DNA from: Paenibacillus sp. BSR1-1
GTDB taxonomy: Bacteria; Bacillota; Bacilli; Bacillales; Cytobacillaceae
Length of the DNA stretch: 64,000 nucleotides
Reading direction: 5' to 3'
Assembly: GCF_030403775.1 (NCBI RefSeq)
Contig: NZ_JAQMWQ010000014.1
Coordinates: 1-64,000 of the forward strand
In this document: piece after piece, positions 36,913 to 46,295 of the stretch
Position numbering within the stretch: the first letter of the stretch is position 1
Layout: every line of letters starts with the position of its first letter
Position numbers and translations under genes: made by a program
The notes under the pieces: generated by a model
Told to the model about the DNA's origin: nothing
What the model saw: only the letters and a program-made list of their open reading frames with translations
Database searches by the model: none

Positions 36913-37425
36913 TTATGATTGTAAGGACTTATAATATTGGGCTTTCTCAGCATATTCCCTCGTGATTCTCTCCATATCCTTTATATCCTCTGGGGTTAAT
37001 TCTCTAATAACTTTAGCGGGCCTGCCGAATGCTAATGTATTAGGGGGGATTTTTTTTCCTTGCGGGACAAGGCTTCCGGCTCCAATAAAGGCCCCTTCAC
37101 CAATTTCAGCTTGGTCCAAAACAATGGATCCCATTCCGATTAAGGCTCGTTTCCTGATGATACAGCTGTGAAGAATCACCTGATGCCCAATCGTTACTTC
37201 ATCTTCTAAAATTAGCGGGTTATTGGGACTTTGGTGTAAGATAGAATTATCTTGGATATTTACTTTATTGCCAATCTTTGTCGGGGCAACATCGCCTCTA
37301 ATGACAGAATTAAACCAAACGCTGGATTCTTCGCCAATTTCAACATCGCCTGTAATCGTGACATAATCAGCAATAAAGGCTGTTTCTGCAATTAACGGAT
37401 ACTTATCTTTAAAGGGATAAATCAT
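36913..37425 (-). CDS. ytoA: Gamma-carbonic-anhydrase-like protein (YtoA)
   Basis: A 170-residue left-handed beta-helix protein with hexapeptide repeats (VTITGDVEIGEESSVWFNSVIRGDVAP, NVQDNS-like, TIGHQVILHSC, IGMGSIVLDQAEIGEG). The zinc-ligand histidines of gamma-carbonic anhydrases appear in HQS, GHQV and LHSC. Many members of this YrdA/CaiE-like group have no proven carbonic anhydrase activity. AAAGGAGC precedes the ATG. Confidence 0.85.
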   Translation of the reverse strand: MIYPFKDKYPLIAETAFIADYVTITGDVEIGEESSVWFNSVIRGDVAPTKIGNKVNIQDNSILHQSPNNPLILEDEVTIGHQVILHSCIIRKRALIGMGSIVLDQAEIGEGAFIGAGSLVPQGKKIPPNTLAFGRPAKVIRELTPEDIKDMERITREYAEKAQYYKSLQS

Positions 37426-37449
37426 ACTAGTAGCTCCTTTTTTAATAAT

Positions 37450-37611
37450 GGCTCTTTTCGTAAACTTTGTTGCTTGTAGAACTTATTAAGGGTCATTTAC
37501 AAAGTTTCTAGGCAATTTTCGCAAATATCTTTACGAAAAGATGCCATGGAGAATCATGTTAAACGGGTTGATGAACCTATACGAAAAACAACAATCTTTG
37601 CGAAAATAGCC
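37450..37611. mobile_element. MITE-like element, family B, copy 2 (162 bp, inverted)
   Basis: Same family as 21433-21593, in the opposite direction: it starts GGCTCTTTTCG and ends CGAAAATAGCC. The flanks TTAATAAT (37442-37449) and TTAATGAT (37612-37619) match at 7 of 8 bases, consistent with an older insertion. It lies upstream of both ytoA and ytpA. Confidence 0.83.
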
Positions 37612-37702
37612 TTAATGATGGTTCTATTGTAGCGAAAATTGGGAGCCTTTTTCAAAGCTTAAGTTTTTATTATTTTCAACTATTTTAGGGGGACATAAAA
37701 GT

Positions 37703-38506
37703 ATGTGGAAGTGGGAAGCAGAAGGGGATGCAAAAGCGGTCATTGTGATGGTACACGGGGCAATGGAGCACCATCGCAGGTACGGATGGCTGATTGAGAT
37801 GTGGCGTTCTTCAGGCTTTCATGTCATTATGGCTGACCTTCCTGGTCAAGGTATGACAACACGAGCCAACCGCGGTCATATTGATTCCTTTGATGATTAC
37901 ATAATTGAAGTGAAGGATTGGGTTCAGGCAGCCTACCGCTATAATTTACCAGTTTTTATATTAGGTCATAGTATGGGGGGACTGATTTCTATCCGCCTTC
38001 TGCAAGAAGAAAGATTAAATATTGCGGGGGTTATTCTTTCATCACCATGCTTAGGACTTGTAAATAAACCTTCAAAATTTTTAGAGTTTGTTTCACACGG
38101 GTTAAATGTCGTGTTTCCTTCCTTCAGGGTCAATTCAGGTTTAACCGTTCAGATGGCAACAAGAAATGAAGACGTAAGGGAAGCCGATTCAAATGATACT
38201 CTTTACGTGACAAAGGTTTCAGTTAGATGGTACCGTGAACTTGCTGCGGCCATGAAGGAGGCATTCCTTAAGCTTGAACTAACTCAAGATATTCCGATGC
38301 TTCTTATGCAGGGCGGGGATGATAAAATCGTCAAGAAAGGAACCGTTAAGGAATGGTTCAATCATGTCCCATTATCAGAAAAAAGGTTTAAAGAATGGCC
38401 AAAATACTACCATGAAATTTTTAATGAACCAGAGCGTGAAGAGGTATTTGAATACGCGAAGGATTTTGTTATTAGTCAATTAAAAGCAATAGGCTATATT
38501 GTATAG
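37703..38506 (+). CDS. ytpA: Alpha/beta hydrolase, lysophospholipase type (YtpA)
   Basis: A 267-residue serine hydrolase. The motifs are MVHGAMEHHRRY, nucleophile Ser in GHSMGG, Asp in GGDDKIV and His in KYYHEIFNEP, the arrangement of monoglyceride lipase/lysophospholipase enzymes. B. subtilis YtpA releases a fatty acid from phospholipid to make the antibiotic-like bacilysocin. It is followed after 18 bases by ytpB in the same direction. Confidence 0.88.
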   Translation: MWKWEAEGDAKAVIVMVHGAMEHHRRYGWLIEMWRSSGFHVIMADLPGQGMTTRANRGHIDSFDDYIIEVKDWVQAAYRYNLPVFILGHSMGGLISIRLLQEERLNIAGVILSSPCLGLVNKPSKFLEFVSHGLNVVFPSFRVNSGLTVQMATRNEDVREADSNDTLYVTKVSVRWYRELAAAMKEAFLKLELTQDIPMLLMQGGDDKIVKKGTVKEWFNHVPLSEKRFKEWPKYYHEIFNEPEREEVFEYAKDFVISQLKAIGYIV

Positions 38507-38524
38507 AAAGGGTTGTCGTATTCC

Positions 38525-39607
38525 ATGAAGCCAATTACCCTAATGTCCAGGGTTTACCGAAAAATACTTCCAGCCGTACACAAAGAATTGGCTTATTGGA
38601 AAAGCCGTGCTGAAAAAATACCGAACCCTGAATTAAAAACCCAGGCTCTTGCTAGTATTGAGCACAAAACCTTCCATTGTGAGGGAGGAAGTATTCTCGC
38701 AATCACTTCAGGTGAACATTATAAAAAAGCAATCAAGTTTATTGTTGCCTATCAAACGATTAGTGACTATCTTGATAATCTCTGTGACCGCAGCACCTCT
38801 CTTGATCCTGATGATTTTGCGGCCCTTCACGAGTCAATGCGCGATGCACTTATAATAGATGCGGAAGAGAAAAATTATTACCGGCTTCGCGAGGATCAGG
38901 ATGATAATAACTATTTGAATGATTTATCAGCAGCGTGCCGAGAGGTTTTAAAGGATGTCCCTCATTATGAGCTAATAAAGGATTATCTGCTTGAATTGTG
39001 CCAATATTATTGTGATTTGCAAATCCATAAACATGTTATAAAAGATGAACGAGTGCCGCGGCTGGAGAAGTGGTTCCATCACCATCAAAATCAATTGCCG
39101 CCAATGGAATGGTATGAATTTTCTGCCTGCTCCGGTTCAACTTTAGGGATATTTTGTCTGATTTCATATGCAATGAGGGAAGATTTTAAGGCAAGTGACG
39201 CCGAAAACATTCGAAAAGGTTATTTTCCTTATATTCAAGGCTTGCACATCCTCTTGGATTATTTTATCGATCAAGAGGAGGACGTTGCCGGAGGCGATTT
39301 GAACTTTTGTTCTTATTATGAAAGCGAAGAAACGCTTTTTAAGCGGTTAAAGCATTTCGTTACAGAGGCTGACCGGCATACGGAATTCCTCCCCCATAAA
39401 AAATTTCATCAGCTAATTAATCGCGGGTTATTGGGGATATATTTATCTGATTCAAAGGTTCGCAAACAGAAAAATGTGCGAAAGCTGGCAAAAGGAATTA
39501 TCAAATCTGGAGGATGGATTAGTTATTTCTTTTATTTCAATGGACTTGCCTACCGCTCGCTGCAAAAATCGGTGCCATCCTTTGTAACTAGACTTATGAT
39601 TAAATAA
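38525..39607 (+). CDS. ytpB: Tetraprenyl-beta-curcumene synthase (YtpB)
   Basis: A 360-residue DUF2600 protein. B. subtilis YtpB cyclises a C35 prenyl diphosphate to tetraprenyl-beta-curcumene, a precursor of C35 terpenes. The Asp-rich DYLDNLCD segment, and IEHKTFHCEGGSI near the N-terminus, are visible; a standard DDxxD is absent, as expected for this unusual class. The ATG at 38525 gives the family N-terminus; a TTG at 38513 abuts the ribosome-binding site. Confidence 0.88.
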   Translation: MKPITLMSRVYRKILPAVHKELAYWKSRAEKIPNPELKTQALASIEHKTFHCEGGSILAITSGEHYKKAIKFIVAYQTISDYLDNLCDRSTSLDPDDFAALHESMRDALIIDAEEKNYYRLREDQDDNNYLNDLSAACREVLKDVPHYELIKDYLLELCQYYCDLQIHKHVIKDERVPRLEKWFHHHQNQLPPMEWYEFSACSGSTLGIFCLISYAMREDFKASDAENIRKGYFPYIQGLHILLDYFIDQEEDVAGGDLNFCSYYESEETLFKRLKHFVTEADRHTEFLPHKKFHQLINRGLLGIYLSDSKVRKQKNVRKLAKGIIKSGGWISYFFYFNGLAYRSLQKSVPSFVTRLMIK

Positions 39608-39633
39608 AAAAACCAGGCGCGGCCTGGTTTTTA
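39607..39633. terminator. Bidirectional terminator ytpB/ytqB
   Basis: The hairpin AACCAGGC / GCCTGGTT is flanked by A and T runs. Confidence 0.88.
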
Positions 39634-40203
39634 CCTCTTTTCAATTGCAACAATAAACGGCGGGTTATTTTGTTGATTGATGAATTGATACTGGAGGACG
39701 TGTGCTTTTTTTTGGTCTGTTTTTTGGCAATATTGAAGTAAATAATCCCGTTCTACAGCCCCTTCCTCGTGACCGTGATAGATGACAAGAACTATGATGC
39801 CCTCAGGTGCCATCAACTCCATTAATTGCTCAATGGCAGCAACAGTCGTCTCTGGTTGGGTCACAATTGTTTTATCACTGCCTGGAAGGTACCCAAGGTT
39901 AAAAATAGCCCCGGTAATTTTTCCATGGTAATCCGGTGGTATTTTTTCTGATAAATGCTCGTGCCCTTCATGAAAAAGGGTTACACGCTCTAACATTCCG
40001 TGTGCGCTAAGGCGTTCTTGACTTGTATGGATCGCTTCCTCTTGTATATCAAATCCAAACACCTTACCAGTTTCACCAACCAAATTGGCTAAAAATAACG
40101 TATCATGTCCATTTCCTAAAGTGGCATCCACGACAGCATCGCCGGTTTGAACAGCTTTTTTAAGTAAGCTTTTTGCAAACGGAAGAATTCGTTCCATTTT
40201 CAT
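39631..40203 (-). CDS. ytqB: Class I SAM-dependent methyltransferase (YtqB)
   Basis: A 190-residue methyltransferase with glycine-rich motif I DATLGNGHDTLFLA, acidic FGFDIQ loop and IFNLGYLPG at motif IV, which fits the YtqB/rRNA methyltransferase-like family. The substrate is not proven; NLGYLPG resembles the NPPY-like catalytic site. It follows ytqA after four bases. Confidence 0.88.
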   Translation of the reverse strand: MKMERILPFAKSLLKKAVQTGDAVVDATLGNGHDTLFLANLVGETGKVFGFDIQEEAIHTSQERLSAHGMLERVTLFHEGHEHLSEKIPPDYHGKITGAIFNLGYLPGSDKTIVTQPETTVAAIEQLMELMAPEGIIVLVIYHGHEEGAVERDYLLQYCQKTDQKKAHVLQYQFINQQNNPPFIVAIEKR

Positions 40204-40207
40204 TGGT

Positions 40208-41158
40208 TTAAACCCCTTGATAAAATTTGCCTTGCCAGCTGTCCCGTCGTTTTAGTTCCGCATCTATCGAGTTTAGCACTTCCCATTTGTTGACGCTCCA
40301 CATCGGTCCAACCATTAAGTCAATTGGTCCATCTCCTGTAATTCGATGGACAATCATTTCCGGCGGTAAAATTTCTAATTGGTCACATACTAAATTTACA
40401 TAATCCTCTTTCGAAAGAAACGCAAGCATGCCCTTTTCATATTGTTTCACCATTGGAGTGCCTTTTAAAAGATGAAGCAGGTGAATTTTAATTCCCTGTA
40501 CATCTAATTCGGCAACCGCTCGTGCCGTTTCCATCATCATGTCATACGTTTCGAGCGGAAGACCATTGATTAGATGTGAGCAGATGCGGATTCCATGCTT
40601 CCTCAGCTTATTGACTCCATCAACATAACATTGAAAGTCATGAGCACGATTGATTAATAATGCCGTCCGTTCATGAACTGTCTGCAGGCCTAACTCTACC
40701 CATAAATAAGTTCGTTTGTTTAATTCCGCTAAATATTCGACTACATCATCTGGGAGACAATCGGGTCGGGTAGCAATCGAGAGACCAATTACGTTTTCCT
40801 GCATTAGCACTGTCTCAAACTTTTCTCTCAGGACCTCAACTGGAGCATGGGTATTAGTATAGGCCTGGAAGTAGGCCATATATTTGCCGTCCTTCCATTT
40901 TGTATGCATTTTTTCTTTAATTTTGTTGAATTGTATTTCAAGAGGCTCGGCACGGTTCCCGGCAAAATCTCCGGAACCAGCAGCACTACAAAAGGTACAG
41001 CCTCCATGGGCGACCGTACCATCACGATTAGGACAATCAAATCCACCATCTAGCGCAACTTTAAATACCTTATGACCAAATTGATTTCGCAGGTGATAAT
41101 TCCAAGTATGATACCGTTTATTATCAGATGCATAGGGAAAAGGTTTAGTCTGAAGCAT
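40208..41158 (-). CDS. ytqA: Radical SAM protein, TIGR01212 type (YtqA)
   Basis: A 316-residue radical SAM enzyme. The cluster cysteines lie in CPNRDGTVAHGGCTFC, a spacing longer than the usual CxxxCxxC and characteristic of this family. LGLQTVHERT and the TRPDCLPDDV segment match Elp3-like radical SAM proteins. The reaction is unknown. First gene of the ytqA-ytqB operon. Confidence 0.88.
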   Translation of the reverse strand: MLQTKPFPYASDNKRYHTWNYHLRNQFGHKVFKVALDGGFDCPNRDGTVAHGGCTFCSAAGSGDFAGNRAEPLEIQFNKIKEKMHTKWKDGKYMAYFQAYTNTHAPVEVLREKFETVLMQENVIGLSIATRPDCLPDDVVEYLAELNKRTYLWVELGLQTVHERTALLINRAHDFQCYVDGVNKLRKHGIRICSHLINGLPLETYDMMMETARAVAELDVQGIKIHLLHLLKGTPMVKQYEKGMLAFLSKEDYVNLVCDQLEILPPEMIVHRITGDGPIDLMVGPMWSVNKWEVLNSIDAELKRRDSWQGKFYQGV

Positions 41159-41187
41159 CAGAAAAACCTCCTTTATTTTGTAATAAT

Positions 41188-41313
41188 GTTGATTGGAGCA
41201 GAAGGCGCGAGACTCCTGTGGGACGGGGCAGGGGAGACCCCGCAGGCACCAAAGCGCCGAGGGAGCTCCCCCGGCACGCCCGCGAACCGCTCGCGCCTGG
41301 AGCGTAAATCAAC
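41188..41313. mobile_element. MITE-like family A, decayed copy (126 bp)
   Basis: The GC-rich core of the 18.3-kb element recurs here from GTTGATTGGAGCAGAAGGCG to GAGCGTAAATCAAC. The outer terminal repeat is missing on the left and decayed on the right, and no target duplication is visible. A 94-residue reading frame across it is an artefact of the GC-rich repeat. Confidence 0.75.
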
Positions 41314-41496
41314 ATGTCGATTTAAAAAAGTTTGCATAACTTTGATTTTAACATGAAGCGAAAAGCATATCCATTGCGTTTATCACAGTTGAATTCCCAA
41401 CATTTATCAAATCGTTCATTGTCATAGGAAAGCAAATGGAGAACAGAATAAGAAATGAAGCAGTGTGCTTCTAAAGAGAAGAAGGGGGTTCTAAAG

Positions 41497-41760
41497 ATGG
41501 CAACTCGTGAATCCATGGAGACATTAATGCAGCAATGTGAGGATGCTATTCGATATGCCCAAGATCAATACAAGGATAGCAGCCTACAAGAGCATTATAA
41601 TAACGACGATTACACTAAAGCCTTACAAACGCTTGAAGAAACCTACCAAGATATTGCAAAAATGGCCCACAGTGCAAATTCACAGCAGCGGGAGCAGCTT
41701 CACAGAATGAGGCTGCAAATTCAACAGCTGCAAAACAATATGATCCTGCAAGGGCATTAA
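41497..41760 (+). CDS. ytzC: DUF2524 protein YtzC
   Basis: An 87-residue, Gln-rich helical protein (MATRESMETLMQQCEDAIRY ... EQLHRMRLQIQQLQNNMILQ) that matches YtzC of B. subtilis in the C-terminal half. The ATG at 41497 follows GAAGAAGGGGG. It probably forms a coiled coil. The function is unknown. Confidence 0.85.
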   Translation: MATRESMETLMQQCEDAIRYAQDQYKDSSLQEHYNNDDYTKALQTLEETYQDIAKMAHSANSQQREQLHRMRLQIQQLQNNMILQGH

Positions 41761-41773
41761 GGGAGGGAACATT

Positions 41774-41953
41774 TTGAAAAAACGTTCAAAACAACAAAAC
41801 CCCGAACAAACAACACGAAATGGCATCAATAATCAAGACCTTGAATTCGGACAAGATGTTGATGTCGTGAAGCAGGCTAAAAAACAATATGAAAAGTCAG
41901 GCGGTCAGCCCGTAAAATCGAAAATGCATCAAGAAAAAGACCAATCGTCATAA
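41774..41953 (+). CDS. Small basic/Gln-rich protein, possibly a gamma-type spore protein
   Basis: A 59-residue hydrophilic protein with a TTG start after GGGAGGG, 13 bases downstream of ytzC. The segment DLEFGQDVDVVKQAKKQYEKSGG resembles the FGTEFxSETDxxxVKxxNxxS repeats of gamma-type small acid-soluble spore proteins, which store amino acids in the spore. The match is loose, and another small unstructured protein is possible. Confidence 0.55.
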   Translation: MKKRSKQQNPEQTTRNGINNQDLEFGQDVDVVKQAKKQYEKSGGQPVKSKMHQEKDQSS

Positions 41954-41966
41954 TAATAATAAAAAA

Positions 41967-42002
41967 GATCCCTCCAAGCTTTTCTTTGAGGGATCTTTTT
42001 TT
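41967..42002 (+). terminator. Terminator after the small spore-protein-like gene
   Basis: The hairpin AGATCCCTC / GAGGGATCT is followed by a T run. Confidence 0.9.
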
Positions 42003-42111
42003 GTAAAAATTATCGTGGACTGTAATGAAGAAAAAGATTGCACATAAATATAAAAAGGTCTAAAATTACCAAGGATATCGAAATAATTTTATAATAAAGG
42101 AGCGTATTTTC

Positions 42112-43299
42112 ATGCCACGTGCCTTATGGCTTTTAATTATCGGGATGGCAGTGAATGTAATCGGCTCTTCTTTTTTATGGCCTTTAAATACCATCTATAT
42201 TCACGATCATTTAGGAAAATCATTATCGGTTGCTGGAATTGTTCTGATGTTGAATGCAGGGGCAAATGTCATCGGAAATTTATACGGCGGCCATTTATTT
42301 GATAAAATAGGCGGCTATAAATCTATTCTTTTAGGAATCTTTATTTCACTTGCAGCCCTTATCGGATTAACCTTTTGGCATGGATGGCCGGAATATGTTG
42401 TTTTTCTAACGATTGTAGGCTTTGGAACAGGAATTATTTTTCCCTCCATGTATGCGATGGCAGGCTCCGTTTGGAAAGAAGGCGGAAGAAAGTCGTTTAA
42501 TGCCCTTTATGTCGCGCAAAATCTTGGGGTAGCTGTAGGTGCTGCACTAGGGGGACTAGTGGCAGATTACTCATTTCAGCTCATTTTTCTTGCCAATATG
42601 GTTATGTATGTGATCTTCCTGCTTATTGCCGTTTTCGGGTATAAAAACATTTTAGTAGATTCGGAGAAACCAGAAAACAATGCAAAAGCAGAAAAAGGAA
42701 TAAAATCCAAGGCAAATCTTCAGGCATTAATGATTCTCTGCTTAGGCTATTTACTATGCTGGGTAGCATATGTTCAGTGGACTACCACGATCGCTTCCTA
42801 TACGCAGGAAATCAATATCACCTTAACGCAATACAGTTTTTTATGGACAATTAATGGAGCGATTATTGTTCTAGGTCAACCCCTTTTAAATGGGGTGCTG
42901 AAATTTCTTTCTTCATCATTAAAGCTTCAAATACTGATTGGAATTGGCATTTTTATTATTTCATTTATTGTTGCAGGGAATGCCAGCGCCTTTTCAGGAT
43001 TTCTAGTCGCCATGATAATCCTAACAATTGGGGAAATGTTCATCTGGCCCGCAGTCCCGACAGTTGCCTTCAGTTTGGCACCAAAGGGCAGAGAAGGCTT
43101 TTACCAGGGTATCGTCAATAGCACCGCAACCGGAGGCAGAATGATTGGCCCGCTGTTAGGAGGCATGCTTGTAGATTTATATAGCATGTCAGCCTTATTT
43201 ACCGTTTTAATTGGACTATTCCTCATTGCAATCGTCACGACCCTTTTATACGATCGAAATTTAAGGGTGTCAGGCACCGTCCGTGGACAAATCCAATGA
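42112..43299 (+). CDS. MFS transporter, 12 membrane segments
   Basis: A 395-residue major facilitator with an A-motif GNLYGGHLFDKIGGYKS between segments 2 and 3 and GGRMIGPLLGG near the end, resembling drug/sugar-type permeases such as B. subtilis YttB. The substrate is unknown. AAAGGAGCG precedes the ATG. The last 11 or so codons (VSGTVRGQIQ) come from a repeat that starts at about 43266, so the original C-terminus was probably different. Confidence 0.82.
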   Translation: MPRALWLLIIGMAVNVIGSSFLWPLNTIYIHDHLGKSLSVAGIVLMLNAGANVIGNLYGGHLFDKIGGYKSILLGIFISLAALIGLTFWHGWPEYVVFLTIVGFGTGIIFPSMYAMAGSVWKEGGRKSFNALYVAQNLGVAVGAALGGLVADYSFQLIFLANMVMYVIFLLIAVFGYKNILVDSEKPENNAKAEKGIKSKANLQALMILCLGYLLCWVAYVQWTTTIASYTQEINITLTQYSFLWTINGAIIVLGQPLLNGVLKFLSSSLKLQILIGIGIFIISFIVAGNASAFSGFLVAMIILTIGEMFIWPAVPTVAFSLAPKGREGFYQGIVNSTATGGRMIGPLLGGMLVDLYSMSALFTVLIGLFLIAIVTTLLYDRNLRVSGTVRGQIQ

Positions 43300-43325
43300 T
43301 TTGTCCACGTGAGGTGGACAAAAGG
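43266..43325. repeat. Palindromic repeat at the 3' end of the MFS gene
   Basis: GTGTCAGGCACCGTCCGTGGACAAAT is followed by a perfect hairpin GTGGACAAATC / GATTTGTCCAC and again GGTGGACAAAAGG. I remember GTGTCAGGCACC-GTGGACAAA repeats from many Bacillus genomes. It supplies the MFS stop codon. Confidence 0.7.
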
Positions 43326-43382
43326 TTTTGAGGTTTAAAAGGGAAATTTGTTGTCCATTATGAAATTAGGCAGCGGGGTTAC

Positions 43383-43411
43383 TTGCAAATTGTTAGGAAA
43401 TTTAATACAAT
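43383..43411 (+). promoter_or_regulatory. Sigma-A promoter of leuS
   Basis: TTGCAA (43383) and TACAAT (43406) are separated by 17 bp, just ahead of the T-box leader. Confidence 0.75.
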
Positions 43412-43419
43412 AACCGTAA

Positions 43420-43680
43420 TACTTTTATATTGAAAAAACAGTGATTAGGAGTAGTAATGGTCCCTATCCGCATTTAGAGAGTTGACGGCTGGTGAAAGTC
43501 AACCGGGTACATCATGAACTCGCCTATGAGTCGCAAGCATGAATCTAAAGTAATGTTTGCCGTATTCCGCGTTAAGGATAATGAAGCGAGTGTTTTAAAC
43601 ACTAATGTGGGTGGTACCGCGGGAAGATACATATACAATCCTCTCGTCCCTTTTTGGGATGAGGGGTTTTTTATTTTTTT
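43420..43680 (+). ncRNA. T-box riboswitch, leucine-specific
   Basis: The leader contains the specifier codon CTC (43519-43521, context GAACTCGCC), the conserved T-box GGGTGGTACCGCGG (43609-43622) and a terminator (CCTCTCGTCCC / GGGATGAGGGG plus T run). Uncharged leucine tRNA should pair with both sites and allow read-through into leuS. A reading frame crossing it (43514-43738) is not a gene. Confidence 0.96.
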
Positions 43681-43805
43681 TATCCAGCTACAGCGCCTAG
43701 CCCCTCTTTGGTCTAAGCCAATCCGTCGAGAAGGTTAAAAAGCAACCTTCCCGCCGGCTCGTCTTATGCTTGTCGGGGCTGACCAAGACGCTTCCGCTTT
43801 TACTT
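43681..43805. repeat. GC-rich palindromic repeat between T-box and leuS
   Basis: About 120 bases from ATCCAGCTACAGCGCCTAGCC to GACCAAGACGCTTCCGCTTTT separate the T-box terminator from the leuS ribosome-binding site. The ends are imperfect inverted repeats (CAGCGCCTAGCCCC / GGGGCTGACCAAGACGCTTCCG). I recognise it as a common dispersed Bacillaceae repeat. It lengthens the leuS leader. Confidence 0.75.
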
Positions 43806-43821
43806 TAAGGAGGAACAGACA

Positions 43822-46239
43822 ATGAGTTTCGATCATCAGCAAATCGAAAAGAAGTGGCAGAAGAAATGGGAAGAAGAAAAGACTTTTAAAACAAGTGAAG
43901 AATATGATAAGCGGAAATTTTACGCATTAGATATGTTTCCATATCCATCAGGAGCTGGCCTTCATGTGGGGCATCCAGAAGGCTATACAGCAACCGACAT
44001 TCTGTCACGAATGAAACGGATGCAAGGTTACAACGTTCTACACCCAATGGGCTGGGATGCATTCGGACTTCCGGCAGAGCAATATGCCCTTGATACTGGA
44101 AACGACCCGGCGGAATTTACCGAGCAAAATATCAATACTTTCCGCAGACAAATTAAAGCATTAGGTTTCTCATACGATTGGGATCGTGAAGTAAATACAA
44201 CTGATCCTGAATATTATAAGTGGACTCAATGGATTTTCTTAAAGCTTTGGGAAAAGGGACTTGCTTACATCGATGAAGTGGCGGTGAACTGGTGCCCGGC
44301 ATTAGGTACCGTACTTGCCAATGAAGAAGTCATCGATGGTAAAAGTGAACGCGGCGGACACCCTGTTGAACGTCGTCCGATGAAGCAGTGGATGCTTAAA
44401 ATTACAGCATACGGCGACCGCTTACTTGAGGACCTTGAAGAGCTTGATTGGCCTGAAAGCTTAAAAGAAATGCAACGGAACTGGATCGGTCGCTCTGAAG
44501 GTGCGGAAGTAACCTTTGCCATCGATGGCCATGAGGAAACCTTCACTGTGTTTACAACTCGTCCGGATACGCTTTTTGGCGCTACCTATGCGGTGCTTGC
44601 TCCTGAGCATACTTTTGTAGATAAAATTACAACCTCTGAGCAGCGCTCAGCAGTTGACGCCTACTTAGATAAGGTAAAGTTAAAAAGCGACCTTGAGCGT
44701 ACAGACCTTGCGAAAGAGAAAACAGGTGTATTTACGGGTGCTTACGCTATTAATCCAGCAAATGGCGAAAAAATGCCAATCTGGATTGCTGATTATGTAT
44801 TAGTCAGCTACGGAACAGGTGCCATTATGGCGGTACCAGCACACGATGAGCGCGACTATGAATTTGCTAAAGAATTTGGGCTGCCAATTAAAGCGGTTGT
44901 AGCAGGCGGAGATATTGAAAAAGAAGCCTATACCGGCGATGGTGAACACATCAACTCTGACTTCTTAAATGGTTTAAATAAAGAAGAAGCGATTTCTAAA
45001 ATGATTGCCTGGTTAGAAGAAAAAGGTATCGGTACGAAAAAGGTAACGTACCGCCTGCGCGATTGGTTATTTAGCCGTCAGCGCTACTGGGGCGAGCCGA
45101 TTCCAATTATTCATTGGGAAGATGGCACAATGACAGCCGTACCAGAAGACCAGCTTCCATTGATGTTACCAAAAACGAAGGATATCAAACCATCAGGAAC
45201 AGGTGAATCACCACTTGCCAATATTGCTGAATGGGTAAATGTCGTCGATCCAGAAACTGGCAAAAAAGGCCGCCGCGAAACCAATACAATGCCACAATGG
45301 GCTGGCAGCTGCTGGTACTATTTACGTTATATTGATCCAAAAAATAGTGAGGCTCTAGCTTCACCAGAAAAACTAAATCATTGGCTGCCGGTTGATATTT
45401 ACATTGGCGGAGCTGAACATGCCGTTCTTCACTTGTTATATGCCCGCTTCTGGCATAAATTCTTGTATGATATCGGTGTAGTTCCTACAAAAGAGCCATT
45501 CCAAAAGTTATTCAACCAAGGAATGATCTTAGGCGAAGGCAATGAAAAAATGAGTAAATCAAAAGGAAATGTTGTTAATCCGGATGATATCATCGATAGT
45601 CATGGTGCAGATACACTTCGCTTATATGAAATGTTTATGGGACCGCTTGATGCATCGATTGCTTGGTCGACAAACGGCTTGGACGGTTCCCGACGCTTCC
45701 TAGATCGAATCTGGCGATTATTCGTAGAGGAAAATGGGGAGTTAAGTCCAAAAATCCAGCAGGATATAGAAGCATCGAATTTAGAAAAGGTCTACCATCA
45801 AACAGTGAAAAAGGTTACCGAAGATTATGAAGGATTAAGATTTAATACCGCCATTTCACAAATGATGGTATTCATCAATGAAGCCTATAAATCAACAGTT
45901 CTACCTAAAAATTACGTTGAAGGATTCGTCAAAATGCTTGCACCGGTTAGTCCGCATATTGCTGAAGAGCTATGGGAAAAACTAGGCCGCAGCGACTCGA
46001 TTTCCTACGAAGCTTGGCCAGCATATGATGAAGCTAAGCTAGTGGATGAGGAAGTTGAAATTGTCATCCAAGTCAACGGTAAGGTGAAAACAAAGCTTAT
46101 GGTTCCAACTGATGCAAGTAAAGAGGCATTAGAAGGGATTGCCATGGATGATGACCGAGTTAAGGAACAAATCGAAGGAAAAACAGTTCGTAAAGTTATT
46201 ACGGTTCCGGGCAAACTAGTTAATATCGTAGCAAACTAA
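43822..46239 (+). CDS. leuS: Leucyl-tRNA synthetase
   Basis: Charges tRNA-Leu. The 805-residue class I enzyme has [17 protein letters not shown] (HIGH motif, near residue 45), the CP1 editing domain ([12 protein letters not shown], about 230-250), [11 protein letters not shown] and KMSKS at 576-580. AGGAGG precedes the ATG. It is controlled by the T-box upstream. Confidence 0.98.
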   Translation: MSFDHQQIEKKWQKKWEEEKTFKTSEEYDKRKFYALDMFPYPSGAGLHVGHPEGYTATDILSRMKRMQGYNVLHPMGWDAFGLPAEQYALDTGNDPAEFTEQNINTFRRQIKALGFSYDWDREVNTTDPEYYKWTQWIFLKLWEKGLAYIDEVAVNWCPALGTVLANEEVIDGKSERGGHPVERRPMKQWMLKITAYGDRLLEDLEELDWPESLKEMQRNWIGRSEGAEVTFAIDGHEETFTVFTTRPDTLFGATYAVLAPEHTFVDKITTSEQRSAVDAYLDKVKLKSDLERTDLAKEKTGVFTGAYAINPANGEKMPIWIADYVLVSYGTGAIMAVPAHDERDYEFAKEFGLPIKAVVAGGDIEKEAYTGDGEHINSDFLNGLNKEEAISKMIAWLEEKGIGTKKVTYRLRDWLFSRQRYWGEPIPIIHWEDGTMTAVPEDQLPLMLPKTKDIKPSGTGESPLANIAEWVNVVDPETGKKGRRETNTMPQWAGSCWYYLRYIDPKNSEALASPEKLNHWLPVDIYIGGAEHAVLHLLYARFWHKFLYDIGVVPTKEPFQKLFNQGMILGEGNEKMSKSKGNVVNPDDIIDSHGADTLRLYEMFMGPLDASIAWSTNGLDGSRRFLDRIWRLFVEENGELSPKIQQDIEASNLEKVYHQTVKKVTEDYEGLRFNTAISQMMVFINEAYKSTVLPKNYVEGFVKMLAPVSPHIAEELWEKLGRSDSISYEAWPAYDEAKLVDEEVEIVIQVNGKVKTKLMVPTDASKEALEGIAMDDDRVKEQIEGKTVRKVITVPGKLVNIVAN

Positions 46240-46247
46240 TACTGTTA

Positions 46248-46278
46248 AGCATCCTCCTTCTTTAGGGGGGATGTTTTT
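46248..46278 (+). terminator. Terminator after leuS
   Basis: The hairpin GCATCCTCC / GGGGGATGT is followed by TTTTTC. Confidence 0.8.
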
Positions 46279-46295
46279 CTGAAAGGATGAGTGGG

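Noticed and set aside
41072..41356. 94-residue gene opposite ytqA
   Set aside because: It runs over the ytqA start and a GC-rich family A repeat; the protein has no plausible features.
43514..43738. 74-residue gene upstream of leuS
   Set aside because: The frame lies within the T-box riboswitch and its terminator, which explain the sequence.
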